Shown piece after piece: positions 11,083 to 22,997 of a DNA stretch of 64,000 nt. The notes below the pieces were generated by a model, which was not told where the DNA came from, searched no databases, and saw nothing but the letters and a program-made list of their open reading frames with translations. Position 1 is the stretch's first letter, and each line of letters starts with the position of its first letter. A program made the position numbers and the translations under genes. Origin of the DNA: Phoronis australis (Eukaryota > Phoronida > Phoronidae); the NCBI GenBank assembly GCA_002633005.1, contig NMRA01000330.1, positions 248,001 through 312,000 of the forward strand. The letters are read 5' to 3'.

Positions 11083-12979
11083 AATGGGGCTATTCGGAGA
11101 ATTCTCGCGGTGTCGCTGCTGTACTAGTGATGATGGAATTGCGCATGCGTCGCTGTGTGCATGTAAACAGCTGGTAAAAAGACGGATTGTTATCAAAATG
11201 CATCGTTGTGCTAGGCCTTATTATAATTGCTATTTCCCCTGGTGCAAGTCTTCGACAGGTGGTCACAAAACTTAAAATTGTTCAAAGCTCTAAAAATAAT
11301 TACACAGCACACAAACAAATCAAGTGCAAACAAAGGGAATACTTCATTTTGATCACTGCACATTTCTAGAGGTCAACAGGAAAATGACAATTCGCAAGCA
11401 TAATCGGTAATCATTTCAGCTGTATAAAGAATAAGCACAACTGCACTATATGGGGCTTTAAAACTGAGGAAATATTGTGGTTTCATTAATTAGTAACAAA
11501 CTTGCCTGTTGATAAAAAATTTATTCGATCATCAAAACTGTAACATTAACGGGCATTCAACTGACAATCAGACAATGGATGCAGTCACTAAATGTCATGT
11601 CCCCCATAATGTGTACAAAATTGAAAAGTTTTTACCATTGGTATAAAGCCTTTCTTCTGAAAGGAAAAGTTAATGTCACTCAGTGAGAAAGGACAGGTAT
11701 TTATACCAGATGCTTTTGGTTTTCATTTCACAGGGATCTAGTTTCAATGGCCTATAGAAGCGCTTGTAAAAAAGTCCCAGTTTCGTTACGTGGCTTTCCT
11801 TTATGTAACCTCATTCAGCCTCAATAACATCCACAATTAGATCCTTGAAGGTAAACACAACAGCATATCACTTGACTCGTTTTGTGCCCAAAATCTGACC
11901 CTGAACTAGACCAGAGTGTCACTAGGTCTTCTTTATCTTCAATCCCCCATGTTTCTTCCAGGAAAGGAAATAAGCTATTGTCCACACATGACTTATTGCT
12001 TATGAAAGGGCATCCTCACCAATGAGGCTGACGTGTGTAGCAGTCAGATATAGTGCCTCTTCATACACAAACAATCCACTGGCACGTTGTCTTATGGTGA
12101 TTCACATTTCTCCGGGGCCACTGACTTGTACATTGTGCCATGCAGCACTGCTGATGTGTGGAAATGCTGTGGGATGAGATAGGAGTAACAAAGCTTGTTC
12201 GTTGTCTCCGATGTAGAAAGTAGGCTTTGAAAACATATCTGCACTGGTTGGGAAGATCTTGCTAGTTAGTTGCAGTCAACTGCTTAAAACCAATTTTTGT
12301 CCATTCAGGCTCGATGCAGAAGCGATCCATATCTCCTGTGCACGGTACAAGCCCTCAAACCTAAAAACCAAAGGTCGCGTGAAAATAGACAAGATAGATT
12401 TCCATTTCAACGTGTAATAGATTTCCAGAAGACATAGGATAGGGAGTAAACAAATAGTCTAATGCATATTTGTCACGTACCCTTTGCCATGGCATTGGGC
12501 TTGGATTGTAATCTTAACTCACTAACCAATATCGACTTAGCAGCATAAACATTCAGCATTCATTGATGTAACTGACTCTGATAAACCTGATAGAAATCAT
12601 TCCAAACAATAATACTGCTTTGATGAACGAAAAGGTACCGAGTGCTACGTCAAGTATCGCAACACACATCACAACAAACAAAGATTAACCCGACTGGCGA
12701 CTGCCGCGAAGTCGACATCGGCGAGTACCTCAGTTAAGAGGCATCAGTTGAATAAACATGGAATAATTGTTAAAATAATCACAAACCTTACCTTTGTATA
12801 AGATCGTTATTACTTCATCTCATAGAAGCACCCTTTTCACGCTATCTCACGTTCAGTTGGCACGGCTACAAGCCATTTCACCATGTATTTAAAGGGCTCG
12901 CGAAATCGAGGCTGTTAATCTATCACCACTAGTACACGCGCGCCCTCTAGTTAACGTAAATTTTCCGAATAGCCCCATT
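11083..12979 (+). mobile_element. THAP transposon copy 2, both ends present, inside deleted
   Basis: The left end carries AATGGGGCTATTCGGA and the right end the exact reverse complement (12964-12979). Looser similarity runs inward for about 55 bases, including TGTACTAGTGGTGAT on both sides. The left part encodes 25 residues of the THAP domain (11198-11275) and then departs abruptly from copy 1 right after the GGHK codons. This suggests an internal deletion or replacement and hence a non-autonomous derivative. On the minus strand around 12230-12020 there is a partly open stretch of unknown origin. No clear target-site duplication is visible. Confidence 0.65.
11198..11275 (+). pseudogene. Truncated THAP N-terminus
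   Basis: It starts with an ATG (MHRCARPYYN) and keeps the C-x4-C pair, but a stop follows at once after GGHKT. The HFP and tryptophan part of the domain is lost, so it cannot fold as a THAP finger. Confidence 0.7.
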
Positions 12980-13809
12980 CTGTTTCAGTGACAGAGAACT
13001 ACTTTCAGTATTGCAATTTAGTCTATTTATCGTGTTCCTTCTCTCTTTAAGATAGTATTTCCGTTATTGTCAACTGATGATAAAACAGTTTTGTATATTA
13101 GGTAACGTCACATACATACGAACTGCCGTATCCTATCGAGATTTCATTTCATTTGGGAATCAATACTAGATGAAATGAATTCGATATCGTAGTACAATTC
13201 TTGTTGTCACATACACATGAACTTATTTGCAATGCGGTGATACCTTGTTACCATGTGTTTTGGGTTGTTGTTATGTGACATAATATATGTGCCAAGCGTA
13301 CCGGCCCTGGTTAAGCGACAAGATTATCTGTGATGCTGAATAATTAGAAGTTTTGTTTCAAATTTATAAGAATTTCCAGTTTGTGAAATATACAAGTTAA
13401 AACAATGAACCATTCAATAATACTAAAAGTTCGTAGGAAACTTAGAATCAATCCATCCTTGTTATCACAGCACAGTGAAAACAGTGCTGATTCGCAGAAC
13501 TTGAGGTAACGTCTGTATCGTAAAAAAAACGGATTTTACGCTTCCAGCGAGGGATAGGCGAGGAAAGCTACAACCAGAGGATTGTGCCGGTAAAAATTCA
13601 TATTCTATGCTACAGTGGTGGATTTAGGGGGAAGGGGGGGCAAGGGGGGCATGCGACTTTTCAAAATATATTTTTGAAACCAACTATCATTCAGATTTGA
13701 TATAAAACGCGATCTAGTGGTTGCTTAAACAATGTATCAAAATGTCCCAGAGTCGACCGCAATTTGTAAGGCCAAAGGAGCTATGCACTTACAGATAGAT
13801 TATGCTGAG
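12980..13809. other. Intergenic, with partial GC-rich repeat
   Basis: No gene seen. At 13612-13652 is the left end of repeat family A, also at 31261-31433 and 47929-48080: GGTGGATTTAGGGGG followed by G-runs. A weak hairpin lies near 13136-13187. Confidence 0.5.
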
Positions 13810-14330
13810 TAGGCCATAGTCCCAGCTCTCCTATCTTTCACCTCCGTTGCCACTTTCTGGGGGCAACGGGAACTTTGCATTAAACCCATCTACAGATGTT
13901 CAAAAGTCAATTTCAAAAAAGTTCCCAAGAATACACTTGCACGTTTAGAAATGATTTTAATTTAAGAGTGGTAAAATTTTAACCTAAACTAATATTTTAG
14001 CCACCAGGTGTCAGTGCAAAATGATCAGAACAGCCAATCAAATGCCATGAAAATATTGTGTCCGTATCTTTCCCATTCCCAACTTGTCTGCTTCACGAAA
14101 GCATTCATCAGAGGACAGCCAACTGATCTTGTCATCCCGTTGGCTTGGCTAACTTGTTTACAGCTACTATCTACATTGAAAAGTGTTCATTCTTGGATGG
14201 GTGTGCAAGTAATTGGAAATTACCAAGGGTCAATGCTGTTATTAGCGGTCAATAACCTTTAGAAGGCCTCCCAATTGAAATCGAATCATTTAATCATTGT
14301 ACTATTTTAAGTTAATGTAAATAAGTGATT

Positions 14331-14363
14331 CTACCTCTCCCTCCCCCTCTCCCTCTCTCTCTC
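14331..14363. repeat. (CT)n low-complexity tract
   Basis: Short pyrimidine tract of CTCTCC and CTCTCT steps inside element C1. Confidence 0.9.
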
Positions 14364-15812
14364 ATAAACCAGTAGGCAGTAGATTGGAATTGAAGAAAGC
14401 CAAGGCAAGTGGCAAGTGTCATCATACTGACATACATATAATTCTTGGCATGTTCCTGAATCATTTTGTGCTTCCGCAAACAGCAGTTTTGAGCCAACTA
14501 GGACACTGCTGAAACCATGAATTATTGAATGAGTGTGCGACTTCACAAGAGACTGACAAGATGTCTGCTCCTTGTTGCATTTATGTTTCAGATTCTGCTC
14601 AAAATCTTGAGCTCCTGGGATTTTCAGATATTACGTAGTCTAAGGCAAACAAATGGATCAACATCAAGAAAACTATTATTGCCGAGAAGTTTTTAAGTTT
14701 TTGTGAAAAAACAGAGCTATTCTATCACAATAAGTATTACTTAATGGATGTATCAAAAATCTAAACAGCTCTTTAAAAAAGAAAAAAGACCAAGCTGATG
14801 AAGGAAACGATGTTGAACCTACTTGAAAATTAAGGAGATTGTCACTGTCAGTTCCATTTAACAGTCACGTGCTCAAAGAAATGTAGATGTGTTGCCACCA
14901 CAATTTATCATTTGCCGCAAATCAAAGTCTATCATAGAGAACCTCACAAACAAAAGAAAACTTGAAAAGCTATCCCATTTCCAAACATTCACTTGTAAAT
15001 AGGCATTATTACCTATTCTTAATTCGAAAAACCGTCATTTATGGTAAAAAATGTTTAGTTTAGGACATAGAAAAAAGAATTGGTTTTACAGTATTAGCCG
15101 TCCCAATCTCAAAGATACTGGCTGTAGTTTTACCTACAGCACTGCTCTTTATGAACGTCCAAGCCTATTTTCTGACCCTTTTATGTAAAAACATGAGCTG
15201 TGTTTGGAATTTGAGAAATAAAAGATGCAAATATTGCCCTGTTCTGTAATTCATAATCTTGAAAATTTAAATGTTGCTCAGATTTCAGTTTCTCACACTT
15301 TGGAGATTCTTGAATTGGAGAATTTTTTGTGTAGGAAAATGTTTACTTTTCCATGTAATATCTAAAACAGGAAGCGTCAAAAGAAATTTTAGCTCTACGG
15401 TATATAAGACGCTTTTCAATTTCCCACAAAAACTATTGCCAAAATGACAATTCCTCTATTTTCAATGGCTGAATTACGGTATCAAGGAAGATAAAAAAAT
15501 CTGTCTTAAATTGGCAACTGTACGGTGCAATCAATGCTAGTAATGTTGCTCATTTCTCTTAATGCTTGCTTTTACTGAGCACTTGACAAAATAAAATTTC
15601 ACTTGTTGGCCATACTGTGCTAAAGTGAAGAGCGTTTTGGTTATCTGTTTTAGCAAAAAGGATTACTGTAACAAGGCTCAAGTGTTTAGATGAAACGCTA
15701 TTAGGTTGACAAAAGATTTTATTCCCAAGTGAGGTGCAGGCTAGCAGAGATATTTTTTAAACTTTGTCATTAAAGTTGGCCTCAACATTATTTTGCGTTT
15801 CCTGGTCAACTC

Positions 15813-16160
15813 ATGGAAAACATTGAACAGTTTGCATGCAAGCTGTACGACTCATCATCAACAGTTAACAAAGCACGCTACCACATATTCAGGTTGAAAT
15901 CTTTGATGGAATCATCTCTATCTCCTAATCATGATCGTTTGCTATCACATGTCAAAAGAGCAAACTACCAGTGTGCCATTCACAAACGAGCCTTGCAACA
16001 GCATGTCAGTGCACCATCTCCAGTTGGTAACGGTTGACTTTTTGAGTAGAGTAGTCTGAATTTCCACTGGATGACTATGCCTTTAGCCCCAGAAAATGTC
16101 ATGAAAAATGTTAATTGCAAATATAAAAAGAGTGGTTGTAGTACAAAAGTGTGCTCTTAA
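15813..16160 (+). pseudogene. Decayed C-terminal part of a transposon ORF, cysteine-rich tail
   Basis: An open stretch begins MENIEQFACKLYDSS, continues NKARYHIFRLKS and RANYQCAIHKRALQQ, and ends SPVGNG before a stop at 16035-16037. After the stops, another frame resumes with FHWMTMPLAPENV and NCKYKKSGCSTKVCS. From memory this order (an E-x-F-x-C-x-LY block, ARYxxF, RANYQ, P-VGxGW, then a Cys-rich CXC-like tail) is that of a large, unassigned ORF repeated many times in cnidarian, mollusc and deuterostome genomes. Here it has at least one stop and a frameshift. I cannot name its enzymatic class. Confidence 0.5.
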
Positions 16161-16813
16161 ATGTGTGCTATGTTGTTAAAAAACTTTGAATTTGTAGCTT
16201 AATGGACAATATTTACATTTTATCATGCTCGCTAATGTCAGGACTAAATGGTGTATCGTTCCCTGTGACAGTTGTCTATGAATTACAATATGTGGATATT
16301 GTGACAATTAATGAAAGTGATGACAGTAAATTCATTGCAAAAACGTTGGAAATGTATGTTGTTCATATGTAGGTTGTGATATTAAATATTTATCAAGTTT
16401 CAAATGGTTAACACTAGTATTGTTCTTCTGATAGTTCAGAATATAGTAGTATGTTTTCTGGCCAACACGAGGTGCTGCTAAAAATTTTCTATTTGTCTTT
16501 TTTGAGTAATTGTCCACCTAATGTCATGATCAAGGAATCTATGGTCATGATATTTATCACTTTTCTTGTCCAGTAACGTCAAATGAACAAAACCCAATCA
16601 AATTATCATTCAGTTTGGGTCCAGTGTTGTTGGGTTTTGAAGACTGGTTTTCTGTGTCAGTTTTTGAGGTCAAATTTCTCGAAAACGTGCAAGTCAAACC
16701 TTTGGAACTTTTTAGATTATTAAAGTATAGTACTTGATGACCTTAAAAACACCAAAGTTATTTTGCCCCCAAAAAGTAGCCACAGTTTCTAAAGACGAAT
16801 GGACTATGGCCTA

Positions 16814-17052
16814 GAGTCCTTAGCGTTGTTTTAATTACGCTGACTCACTAAAGACGTCACTGTACACATTTGTGCTATCCGCAACATAATAATCATGTAC
16901 ACTTTTACAACAAATTCTGTATGCATTTTTACTGTGTATTTTTTACCCGTTGATGCAGAAACATGAAACTGTAAGCAAACAGGAGCACATAATAAGAATG
17001 AAACAGTTCACAAAAACATTTATTTATTACAGAAGCTTGTAAAAACAACCCA
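16814..17052. other. Spacer between two transposons
   Basis: No feature seen. The left terminal repeat of the pogo-like element should lie here but I could not identify it. Confidence 0.4.
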
Positions 17053-17194
17053 GAAAGCTGAGACAGTATGATAAAGGCAATCTACTAGAGGCATACGGTA
17101 AAGGATAAAGCACGTGAGGATGGCATGTCCATCAGCTCAGCAGCTGCGCAATACAATGTTCCATAGCAAACGATGAGAGATCGAGTAAGTGCGA

Positions 17195-17203
17195 GGATAG
17201 AGC
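17195..17203. repeat. Target-site duplication, left
   Basis: GGATAGAGC, repeated at 17767-17775 on the other side of the inserted element. Removing the insertion and one copy joins the flanking transposase frame (VSAR into IEPECVP), which confirms the boundaries. Confidence 0.85.
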
Positions 17204-17766
17204 CTCGCTGGTTCCCTGCGTGCTTAGCCCAGCCAGCACGCAGGTATCACGTAGTGGCACGTGCTTTAGCATTGGTCGATGTAATCTTGGCAGTCATTGG
17301 TTAGCTTTACAACACCGTGAAAAAAATGGCGGACTGTGAACGATTTTTAGCCTTGTCGTTTCTGAAGTGATGTTTAATAGCCGCGTGCTTGAAGCACATA
17401 TATGCATAATAAACACAAATTATGTGGCCGATTTAACCGGTGTGTTATTCATACTGTATAAGAACACTATCGTAAACAAAAGTCATCAACAGTAGAAAGA
17501 TGTATTCCGAAAAGGCTCAATATTACAGTTCTAGGCTTCACATTTCCTGAACATAATTTTAAGCACCGATTTGTCTGTACAACAGACCACATTTACACTT
17601 CAGTCCATCAGTCATGCCAGTTTGTTTGCGCAAAGCGCTGCCTGTTGAGAATTCGACTAGCCAATCAGAAACGCCGGTGTAAAAAAATTTACAGAGGAAA
17701 TTTAAGTGATACCTGCGTGCTGGCGCAGGTACCGCCCCATCTAGCGGCACGCAGGGAACCAGCGAG
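17204..17766 (+). mobile_element. Complete 563-bp MITE of family M, nested in the pogo-like gene
   Basis: The ends are CTCGCTGGTTCCCTGCGTG and its reverse complement. Each end also carries its own small hairpin (CTGCGTGCT...AGCACGCAG on the left, CTGCGTGC...GCACGCAG on the right). A 9-bp duplication flanks it. Nine-base duplications and long simple ends fit Mutator-like elements best, with hAT (8 bp) as the alternative. There is no transposase inside. Other copies are at 4807-5282 and, reversed, at 23517-25428. Confidence 0.88.
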
Positions 17767-17775
17767 GGATAGAGC
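17767..17775. repeat. Target-site duplication, right
   Basis: GGATAGAGC, partner of 17195-17203. Confidence 0.85.
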
Positions 17776-19353
17776 CTGAATGCGTCCCAATGGGTGTCTC
17801 CAATCTTCAACGTACACCAGGAAGTCTCAATTGTAAAACATATAAAGGAAATGGTGAGTCATGGGTATGGGTATACAAGGCAAGACGACGACGCCATGGT
17901 AAAGGAGTGGTTCATCCAGCTGGGAATAAGGAAGTCAGGAGAGTCCCTTTCTATTAAGTGGGTTAGAGGGTTTGTAAAGCGCTGGCCAGAGGTGAGAGTT
18001 GTCAAGGTAAATGTTATAGAATATGCGAGAGCAAAGTCAGCAAGTCAAGTGAATATTTTATTTTGAAGTGCTGCATTCTGCTTTGAGGAAATATGGTTTG
18101 GGAGACAAGCCACAGAGAGTATTCAATGTGGTTAAAAAGGGTGTGACGACCAATTACAAGCATCAACACAGCAGAATGAAGTGTGTCCCTCAAGTGGTCT
18201 CATTAGGGAGATCCGTGACCACAACGATATTGGGCTGTGGCAGTGCAGCTGGCCAGGCGATGCCCCCATAAATTTGTCTTTAAGGGCAAGAGATTCAACT
18301 CAGATCTACGGCAAGATTCTTCCCCAGGGGCAAATGGAACAGTCACAGACAGTGGATGGTCAAACTCTGAAGTTTTTCTCAAGTGGCTACAAGTTCACTT
18401 TGTAAAGTTTGTCCTAGGTGGCCTTCAGGAGCCCGTTCTACTGTTACTAGATGGCCACAAGTCACACACGGATATTTACTGTAGCAGAATGGGCGAAGAA
18501 CCACAACATTGCAATTCTAATTCTGCCAGCTCACACATCACGCATACTACAACCACTTGATGTTGGGTGTTATGGACCAATGGAGGCAGTGTGGAGCAAT
18601 TTGTGCCACAAAGCGATGAAAGGTACAAGGGCTGGAATTACTCGCTTTGATCTTTGTTCCCTTGCCTACGTGAAAGCGCTCTCCTGAAAATCTGTAATTG
18701 GCTTTCCGGAAACTGAACTGGAATATACCTGTTTGACAACACCGTTGTCTCCCCTGAAATGATCACGCCATCCACAGTACTCTTGACGAATACTGGTGGA
18801 AGTGAGGTTGAAATTGATTTTTTAGTAAATGGTTGCAGAGGTGTACAGAAGCGAAGAGACCATTGCCAAGTGAACAAGTCCGTTTAAGCAGTTCTGCAAG
18901 TTTGTCTTGTAAGGTGCTGACAGAGAATGTAGAAATGCTGAAAAAGAAAAAGAACACAGCGAAGGCACAGGTGAAAGGAAACGCACAGGTGACAAAAAGG
19001 CACAAGATACAAAAAAGAAACATGTGGTAAAAAATTCAAAGGTGACTACAAAGGCATGTGGTGCGAATGACTTCAACAAAAATAAAGTTCAGAAACCACG
19101 AAATGATAATGAATCAGGTCCATCAGGATTAAGCCTTAAGCCATCACACGCGTCACAGTTCGAAAGTGACGACGGTGGGTACTTGGATGCGGGGCATGGG
19201 GAAAGTTGCTGCGTCTGTAACAAGTGGTCATCACTGCAACTACGCCAGTGTGCCTCTCTGGTGATCGTTAATTGCGGAAGATGTGAATTCCAAGACTGCA
19301 GCCACTCTATTCACCTAAAGTTTTGCTGTGACGTGACAGTACTAAGGTGACAC

Positions 19354-20731
19354 GACAGATTTTTCTGCCCGTCATAACGTGTCATGCCGTCAAACCCAGC
19401 TCCAAGAAGACAGACTAACAAGTGATGACTAGGATCGGCTGTGCTTAACATGTTGAAAACTTAATCAGTTTAATGATTGTTGTTGTGGTTTTAAATATAA
19501 ATCTCACTTAAAACATTTCATATTTTATTTATTAAATATCTATTAAGCTATTTATTTGTAGTCCATACGAAAGTTTACTGTTGGCTATTTCTTGTCTAAT
19601 TAAAACTTGATTAACAGCAACTACAAACAGATTTTTTTCTTATCTAAACTTGTTGTTTACAAAAACCACAATTTTGATTGGCTTTATTCCATTTTCCCGT
19701 CTACAAGAAAGAGGGCGACACGGTCACGACATCAGGGCCTGAAAGAAAATGGCCGGCGTTTTCATAAGTCTTGCAAAAACTCTGCCAACGGATTGAAAAC
19801 GAGTTTTAACTGTGAGTACAGTTGAGCATTTGTGAGGATTTAATCATGTTTACTACACCACATCATAAGTTACTGAAAACTTGAAGATCAGTGGGTACGC
19901 CAACAAACGGTCTTGGTGCTTACGTTTACGACTTTAGGTCCTCGGTGTGTACTTCAGATTCACTTTAAATTTTGACAATGGTAAGGCCCAGATACAAAAA
20001 TCACAAGTTTTGCACTCCTTGAGCCCCTAACTTTTTAGACAACATAAAACCTCTCGGTTGACTGATTAGGGGCTATAATACTTCCCATCGCTTTTTGTTC
20101 TAATTTCGTCACGTGTATTTTAAACGGGCGGTAGGCGAAATCCGCCTCCCGTTCAGTAACGCTAGGACCGCGCTAAAAAGCAAGACTTCGCGAGATTACG
20201 TGAGATATTGGAAATAAGAACACGTGACTTTGGCTAGGTTTTAGCTAGGTCCTAGCGTAGGTCCTAGCGTCTACTGAACGCACGCCTGCTCATGCACCGA
20301 TTAAGTTTTCACCTCGTCAAAAATGTATTGCACACTTAAAAAGGGCTTACTTTCTTCAGTGATCCTTTCTGTTTCTATACATATCTTCAATGAAGCAAAG
20401 CTACGAGACTTAGGTGATTTTGCCGAAGAATTCCAATTCCACTTTTTCCTTCATCGTTAACTTTTTCACCACGCGCGCGATAACCACAAAGTATTTCAAC
20501 AAAGTCACGTGTGTTAGGCAAAGGCTTGCGCGGGACTGAGCGAAGCGCGTGACTTTGCGCGTTATTCTTGCAAAATAGCATGGTGAAATTTGTAAGATTT
20601 GTGTCTCTTAGAATTTTTGTTTGTCAAAAGGCGTGATTTCACGTTACTTCCTGAAAATGGCACCCAGTGAGAAACTCGAGCCTGTCGTTACAGATTTTCT
20701 TGGATACTGTTCAAATTTTGACTATACTATA
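19354..20731. other. Intergenic, no gene seen
   Basis: AT-rich to about 20100, then a CpG-richer stretch (20130-20570) with repeated GCTAGGACC/GGTCCTAGC words. I see no exon with a recognisable product. Confidence 0.45.
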
Positions 20732-21389
20732 TAGTCGGTGGGCCAGATCTCATAGCGTTCATCCTTGTGAGTACTTTGGGAGGCAACCTAGTTTTTTCTA
20801 TGTGGCTAGATAATGTACCTATAAATCAAATTCCAAAAAGTTCCCACGTCTACACTTGCACATTTTTTAAAAAAAGGGTTTTTGTTGCACAAAATATGAT
20901 GCACATTCCTGCCACTTGGTGGCGCTTTTCTATTGAATTGACCAATCACAGAGCCAGATTGTATTGTTGTGCTTAGTTACTTCAATATGGCTGCTCCCAT
21001 GGAGTGTGATGCCTGTATAATTCAAGGTTTATCAAACAGCACAAAATTGTGATGCCAGAGCCCAAAGAAGCTTAGGAAAGCTTCCTGACGAAAGCTGATG
21101 GACTGTGGTACTCTGTAGATCAGTAGATAAAAAAGAAGAAGAGGTATCACAAACGTTTGTGAAGAAAACAGCTGCATGTCCTGGTATAGCCTACACAGTA
21201 TACTGCTGAGTGCAGTAGACTAGAAGACCAAGTGTCAGACCAAAAAATTGAAAGGACACAGAACGGCATAGCAACGTTTCAAGGCAACAGCTGTAGTACT
21301 AAAGCTGAAGTTGGTGAAAGTGATACAGATGTTATCCAAGATTTCCCAAGAAAATCAATTATACTTCCAATATCTGAAACACCCAATTA

Positions 21390-22091
21390 ACCTGAACAAG
21401 ATAGGAGCATTCTGAAACATGAGTGCATCATTTGTTAGCAGGAAAAGTATATTATGGACCATATTTCAAGAAAGAGCAAGAAGTATAGCTTTCAAATACA
21501 GGTATGTGTTTTTGAAAGGTACATCATGGTGTTTTCCAGGTGTGTTTCAGTATTATCACCAGTTGTTTTTTTAACTTGTTCAGCCCCTTGGTTGCCTAGG
21601 CCTTAGACAATACCGCTGACCCAGTAGAGACGGTGATCATACCATAGGTACTCCATATGCCGGATGCTTTTCGGCAAATTATGTTCCTATAAGTTTAGAA
21701 GTACCGCGTAGAGAGATGCCTCTGAGGAGGTCGTTAATGTTTTCATTTTTTCCCAGTTTAAACAAATACTCCTGTATCGCAAGCAACAGCTCAGTCCAGA
21801 GCCCTGAATATGCAAATGAAATTCAAAGATAAAGACCTTGCGTCTTAGAAGCCAAGTACCACAGATCATCATGCTATAAAAAATAGAAAGACAAAGATTG
21901 TGAAGAGTGACGAATCCACAGTTTTCAGAGATGTTTTTCTACAGTTTTGTTTGGAGTTCATTAAATCAAAGCTTCTAGCACATGGAGATGTCATTTGCCT
22001 TTCAAAACTAAAGCAAGACTTTGAAGCTGTTCTTCAGAAAGCTGGTGTGCATGAAGTTATTTGGACAGGCAATCTTAAGAAATATTGTTGA
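21390..22091 (+). pseudogene. Decayed N-terminal part of the C-family ORF
   Basis: Around 21409-21470 a frame reads ILKHECIIC then QEKYI, which resembles the CIxC-QKE zinc-binding start of the unassigned ORF described for C1. At 21900-22091 a 63-residue open frame (FRDVFLQFCLEFIKSKLLAHGD, SKLKQDFEAVL, GNLKKYC) resembles the helical region that follows in that family. Stops and frame changes separate the pieces. C1 keeps the C-terminal part and C2 the N-terminal part. Confidence 0.45.
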
Positions 22092-22200
22092 AACTACTCA
22101 CTGTTGTAGGTTGTGCCCGACTAAGAGATACGAAATTGAATTGAGGCTAGTGTTCAATAATTCACTTGCTGACTTTAATTAACACAGCGCATTATAACAT

Positions 22201-22558
22201 NNNNNNNNNNNNNNNNNNNNNNNNNNNNNNNNNNNNNNNNNNNNNNNNNNNNNNNNNNNNNNNNNNNNNNNNNNNNNNNNNNNNNNNNNNNNNNNNNNNN
22301 NNNNNNNNNNNNNNNNNNNNNNNNNNNNNNNNNNNNNNNNNNNNNNNNNNNNNNNNNNNNNNNNNNNNNNNNNNNNNNNNNNNNNNNNNNNNNNNNNNNN
22401 NNNNNNNNNNNNNNNNNNNNNNNNNNNNNNNNNNNNNNNNNNNNNNNNNNNNNNNNNNNNNNNNNNNNNNNNNNNNNNNNNNNNNNNNNNNNNNNNNNNN
22501 NNNNNNNNNNNNNNNNNNNNNNNNNNNNNNNNNNNNNNNNNNNNNNNNNNNNNNNNNN
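22201..22558. other. Assembly gap, 358 N
   Basis: Unknown bases inside element C2. Confidence 0.99.
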
Positions 22559-22997
22559 TGCCCAGTCTCAAGTGTTTTGTGTTATTTTTGTTGCCAGACA
22601 ATGCCAGAATAACTTCCTAGTAACATCCAGACTTAGTTTGCATTTTTGCCATTAGGTGTCTCTTTACATTTTTTAAATTTCACTGTTTACAATTAATCTA
22701 CAATAGTAAAACATGTAATGTGAGTGTAATATTGTTCAATACAATGGCACTGATGGGACCATATTACTTGTTTTACAAAAATTCACCAAACTGTTGTTTT
22801 TACAAATATAATTGGTGATTATTAGGTAACTTCAAACTCAAATGTCTCAAAAATGTGCAACTTTATATGTGGGAACTTTTTAGATTTTGGAAAACACTCT
22901 GATAAATGAATTAAAAAACACCAAAATAAAATTGCCCCCCTAAAGTACTCACAAAAACCATTTTCTAGAGGCCCTACAAATTCTGGCCCACCGACTA

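Larger units (their letters stand above)
13810..16813 (+). mobile_element. DNA element C1, about 3.0 kb, 13-bp TIR
   Basis: Perfect 13-bp terminal inverted repeats TAGGCCATAGTCC lie at 13810-13822 and 16801-16813. About 40 bases inside each end is a shared subterminal block (ACTTT followed by TGGGGGCAA). The same block lies inside the ends of element C2 at 20732-22997, and subterminal stretches such as AAAGTTCCCA...ACACTTGCAC and GGAACTTTTTAGATT are shared too. C1 and C2 are therefore members of one family with different outer tips. The inside carries decayed coding sequence (15813-16160). Confidence 0.7.
17053..19353 (+). pseudogene. pogo/Tigger-like transposase, broken and interrupted
   Basis: Pieces in order: a psq-type helix-turn-helix (17053-17190; RQYDKGNLLEAY, then GMSISSAAAQYNVP and TMRDRVS); a 563-bp insertion; a CENP-B-type helix-turn-helix (17794-18066; HIKEMVSHGYGYTRQ, SIKWVRGFVKRWPE); the DDE transposase domain in shifting frames (18068-18687; FNVVKKGVTT, TDSGWSNSEVFLKWL, VLLLLDGHKSH, LILPAHTSRILQPLDVGCYGP); a Lys-rich linker; and a C-terminal cysteine cluster (19201-19350; CCVCNKW, CGRCEF, HLKFCC). 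There are several frameshifts and stops, including one inside the psq block and one before the DDE part. The first catalytic Asp region reads FNVVKKG where FNIDEKG is usual in the family, so the catalytic Asp is changed. It cannot make active enzyme. Confidence 0.85.
20732..22997 (+). mobile_element. DNA element C2, about 2.3 kb, 16-bp TIR, with assembly gap
   Basis: Perfect 16-bp terminal inverted repeats TAGTCGGTGGGCCAGA lie at 20732-20747 and 22982-22997. The subterminal block GTGAGTACTTTGGG with GGCAA is found inside both ends and, in a related form, inside the ends of C1. The true ends may lie a few bases further out (GACTAT on both sides). A 358-base N run removes part of the inside. 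Decayed coding sequence is visible at 21390-22091. Confidence 0.75.
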
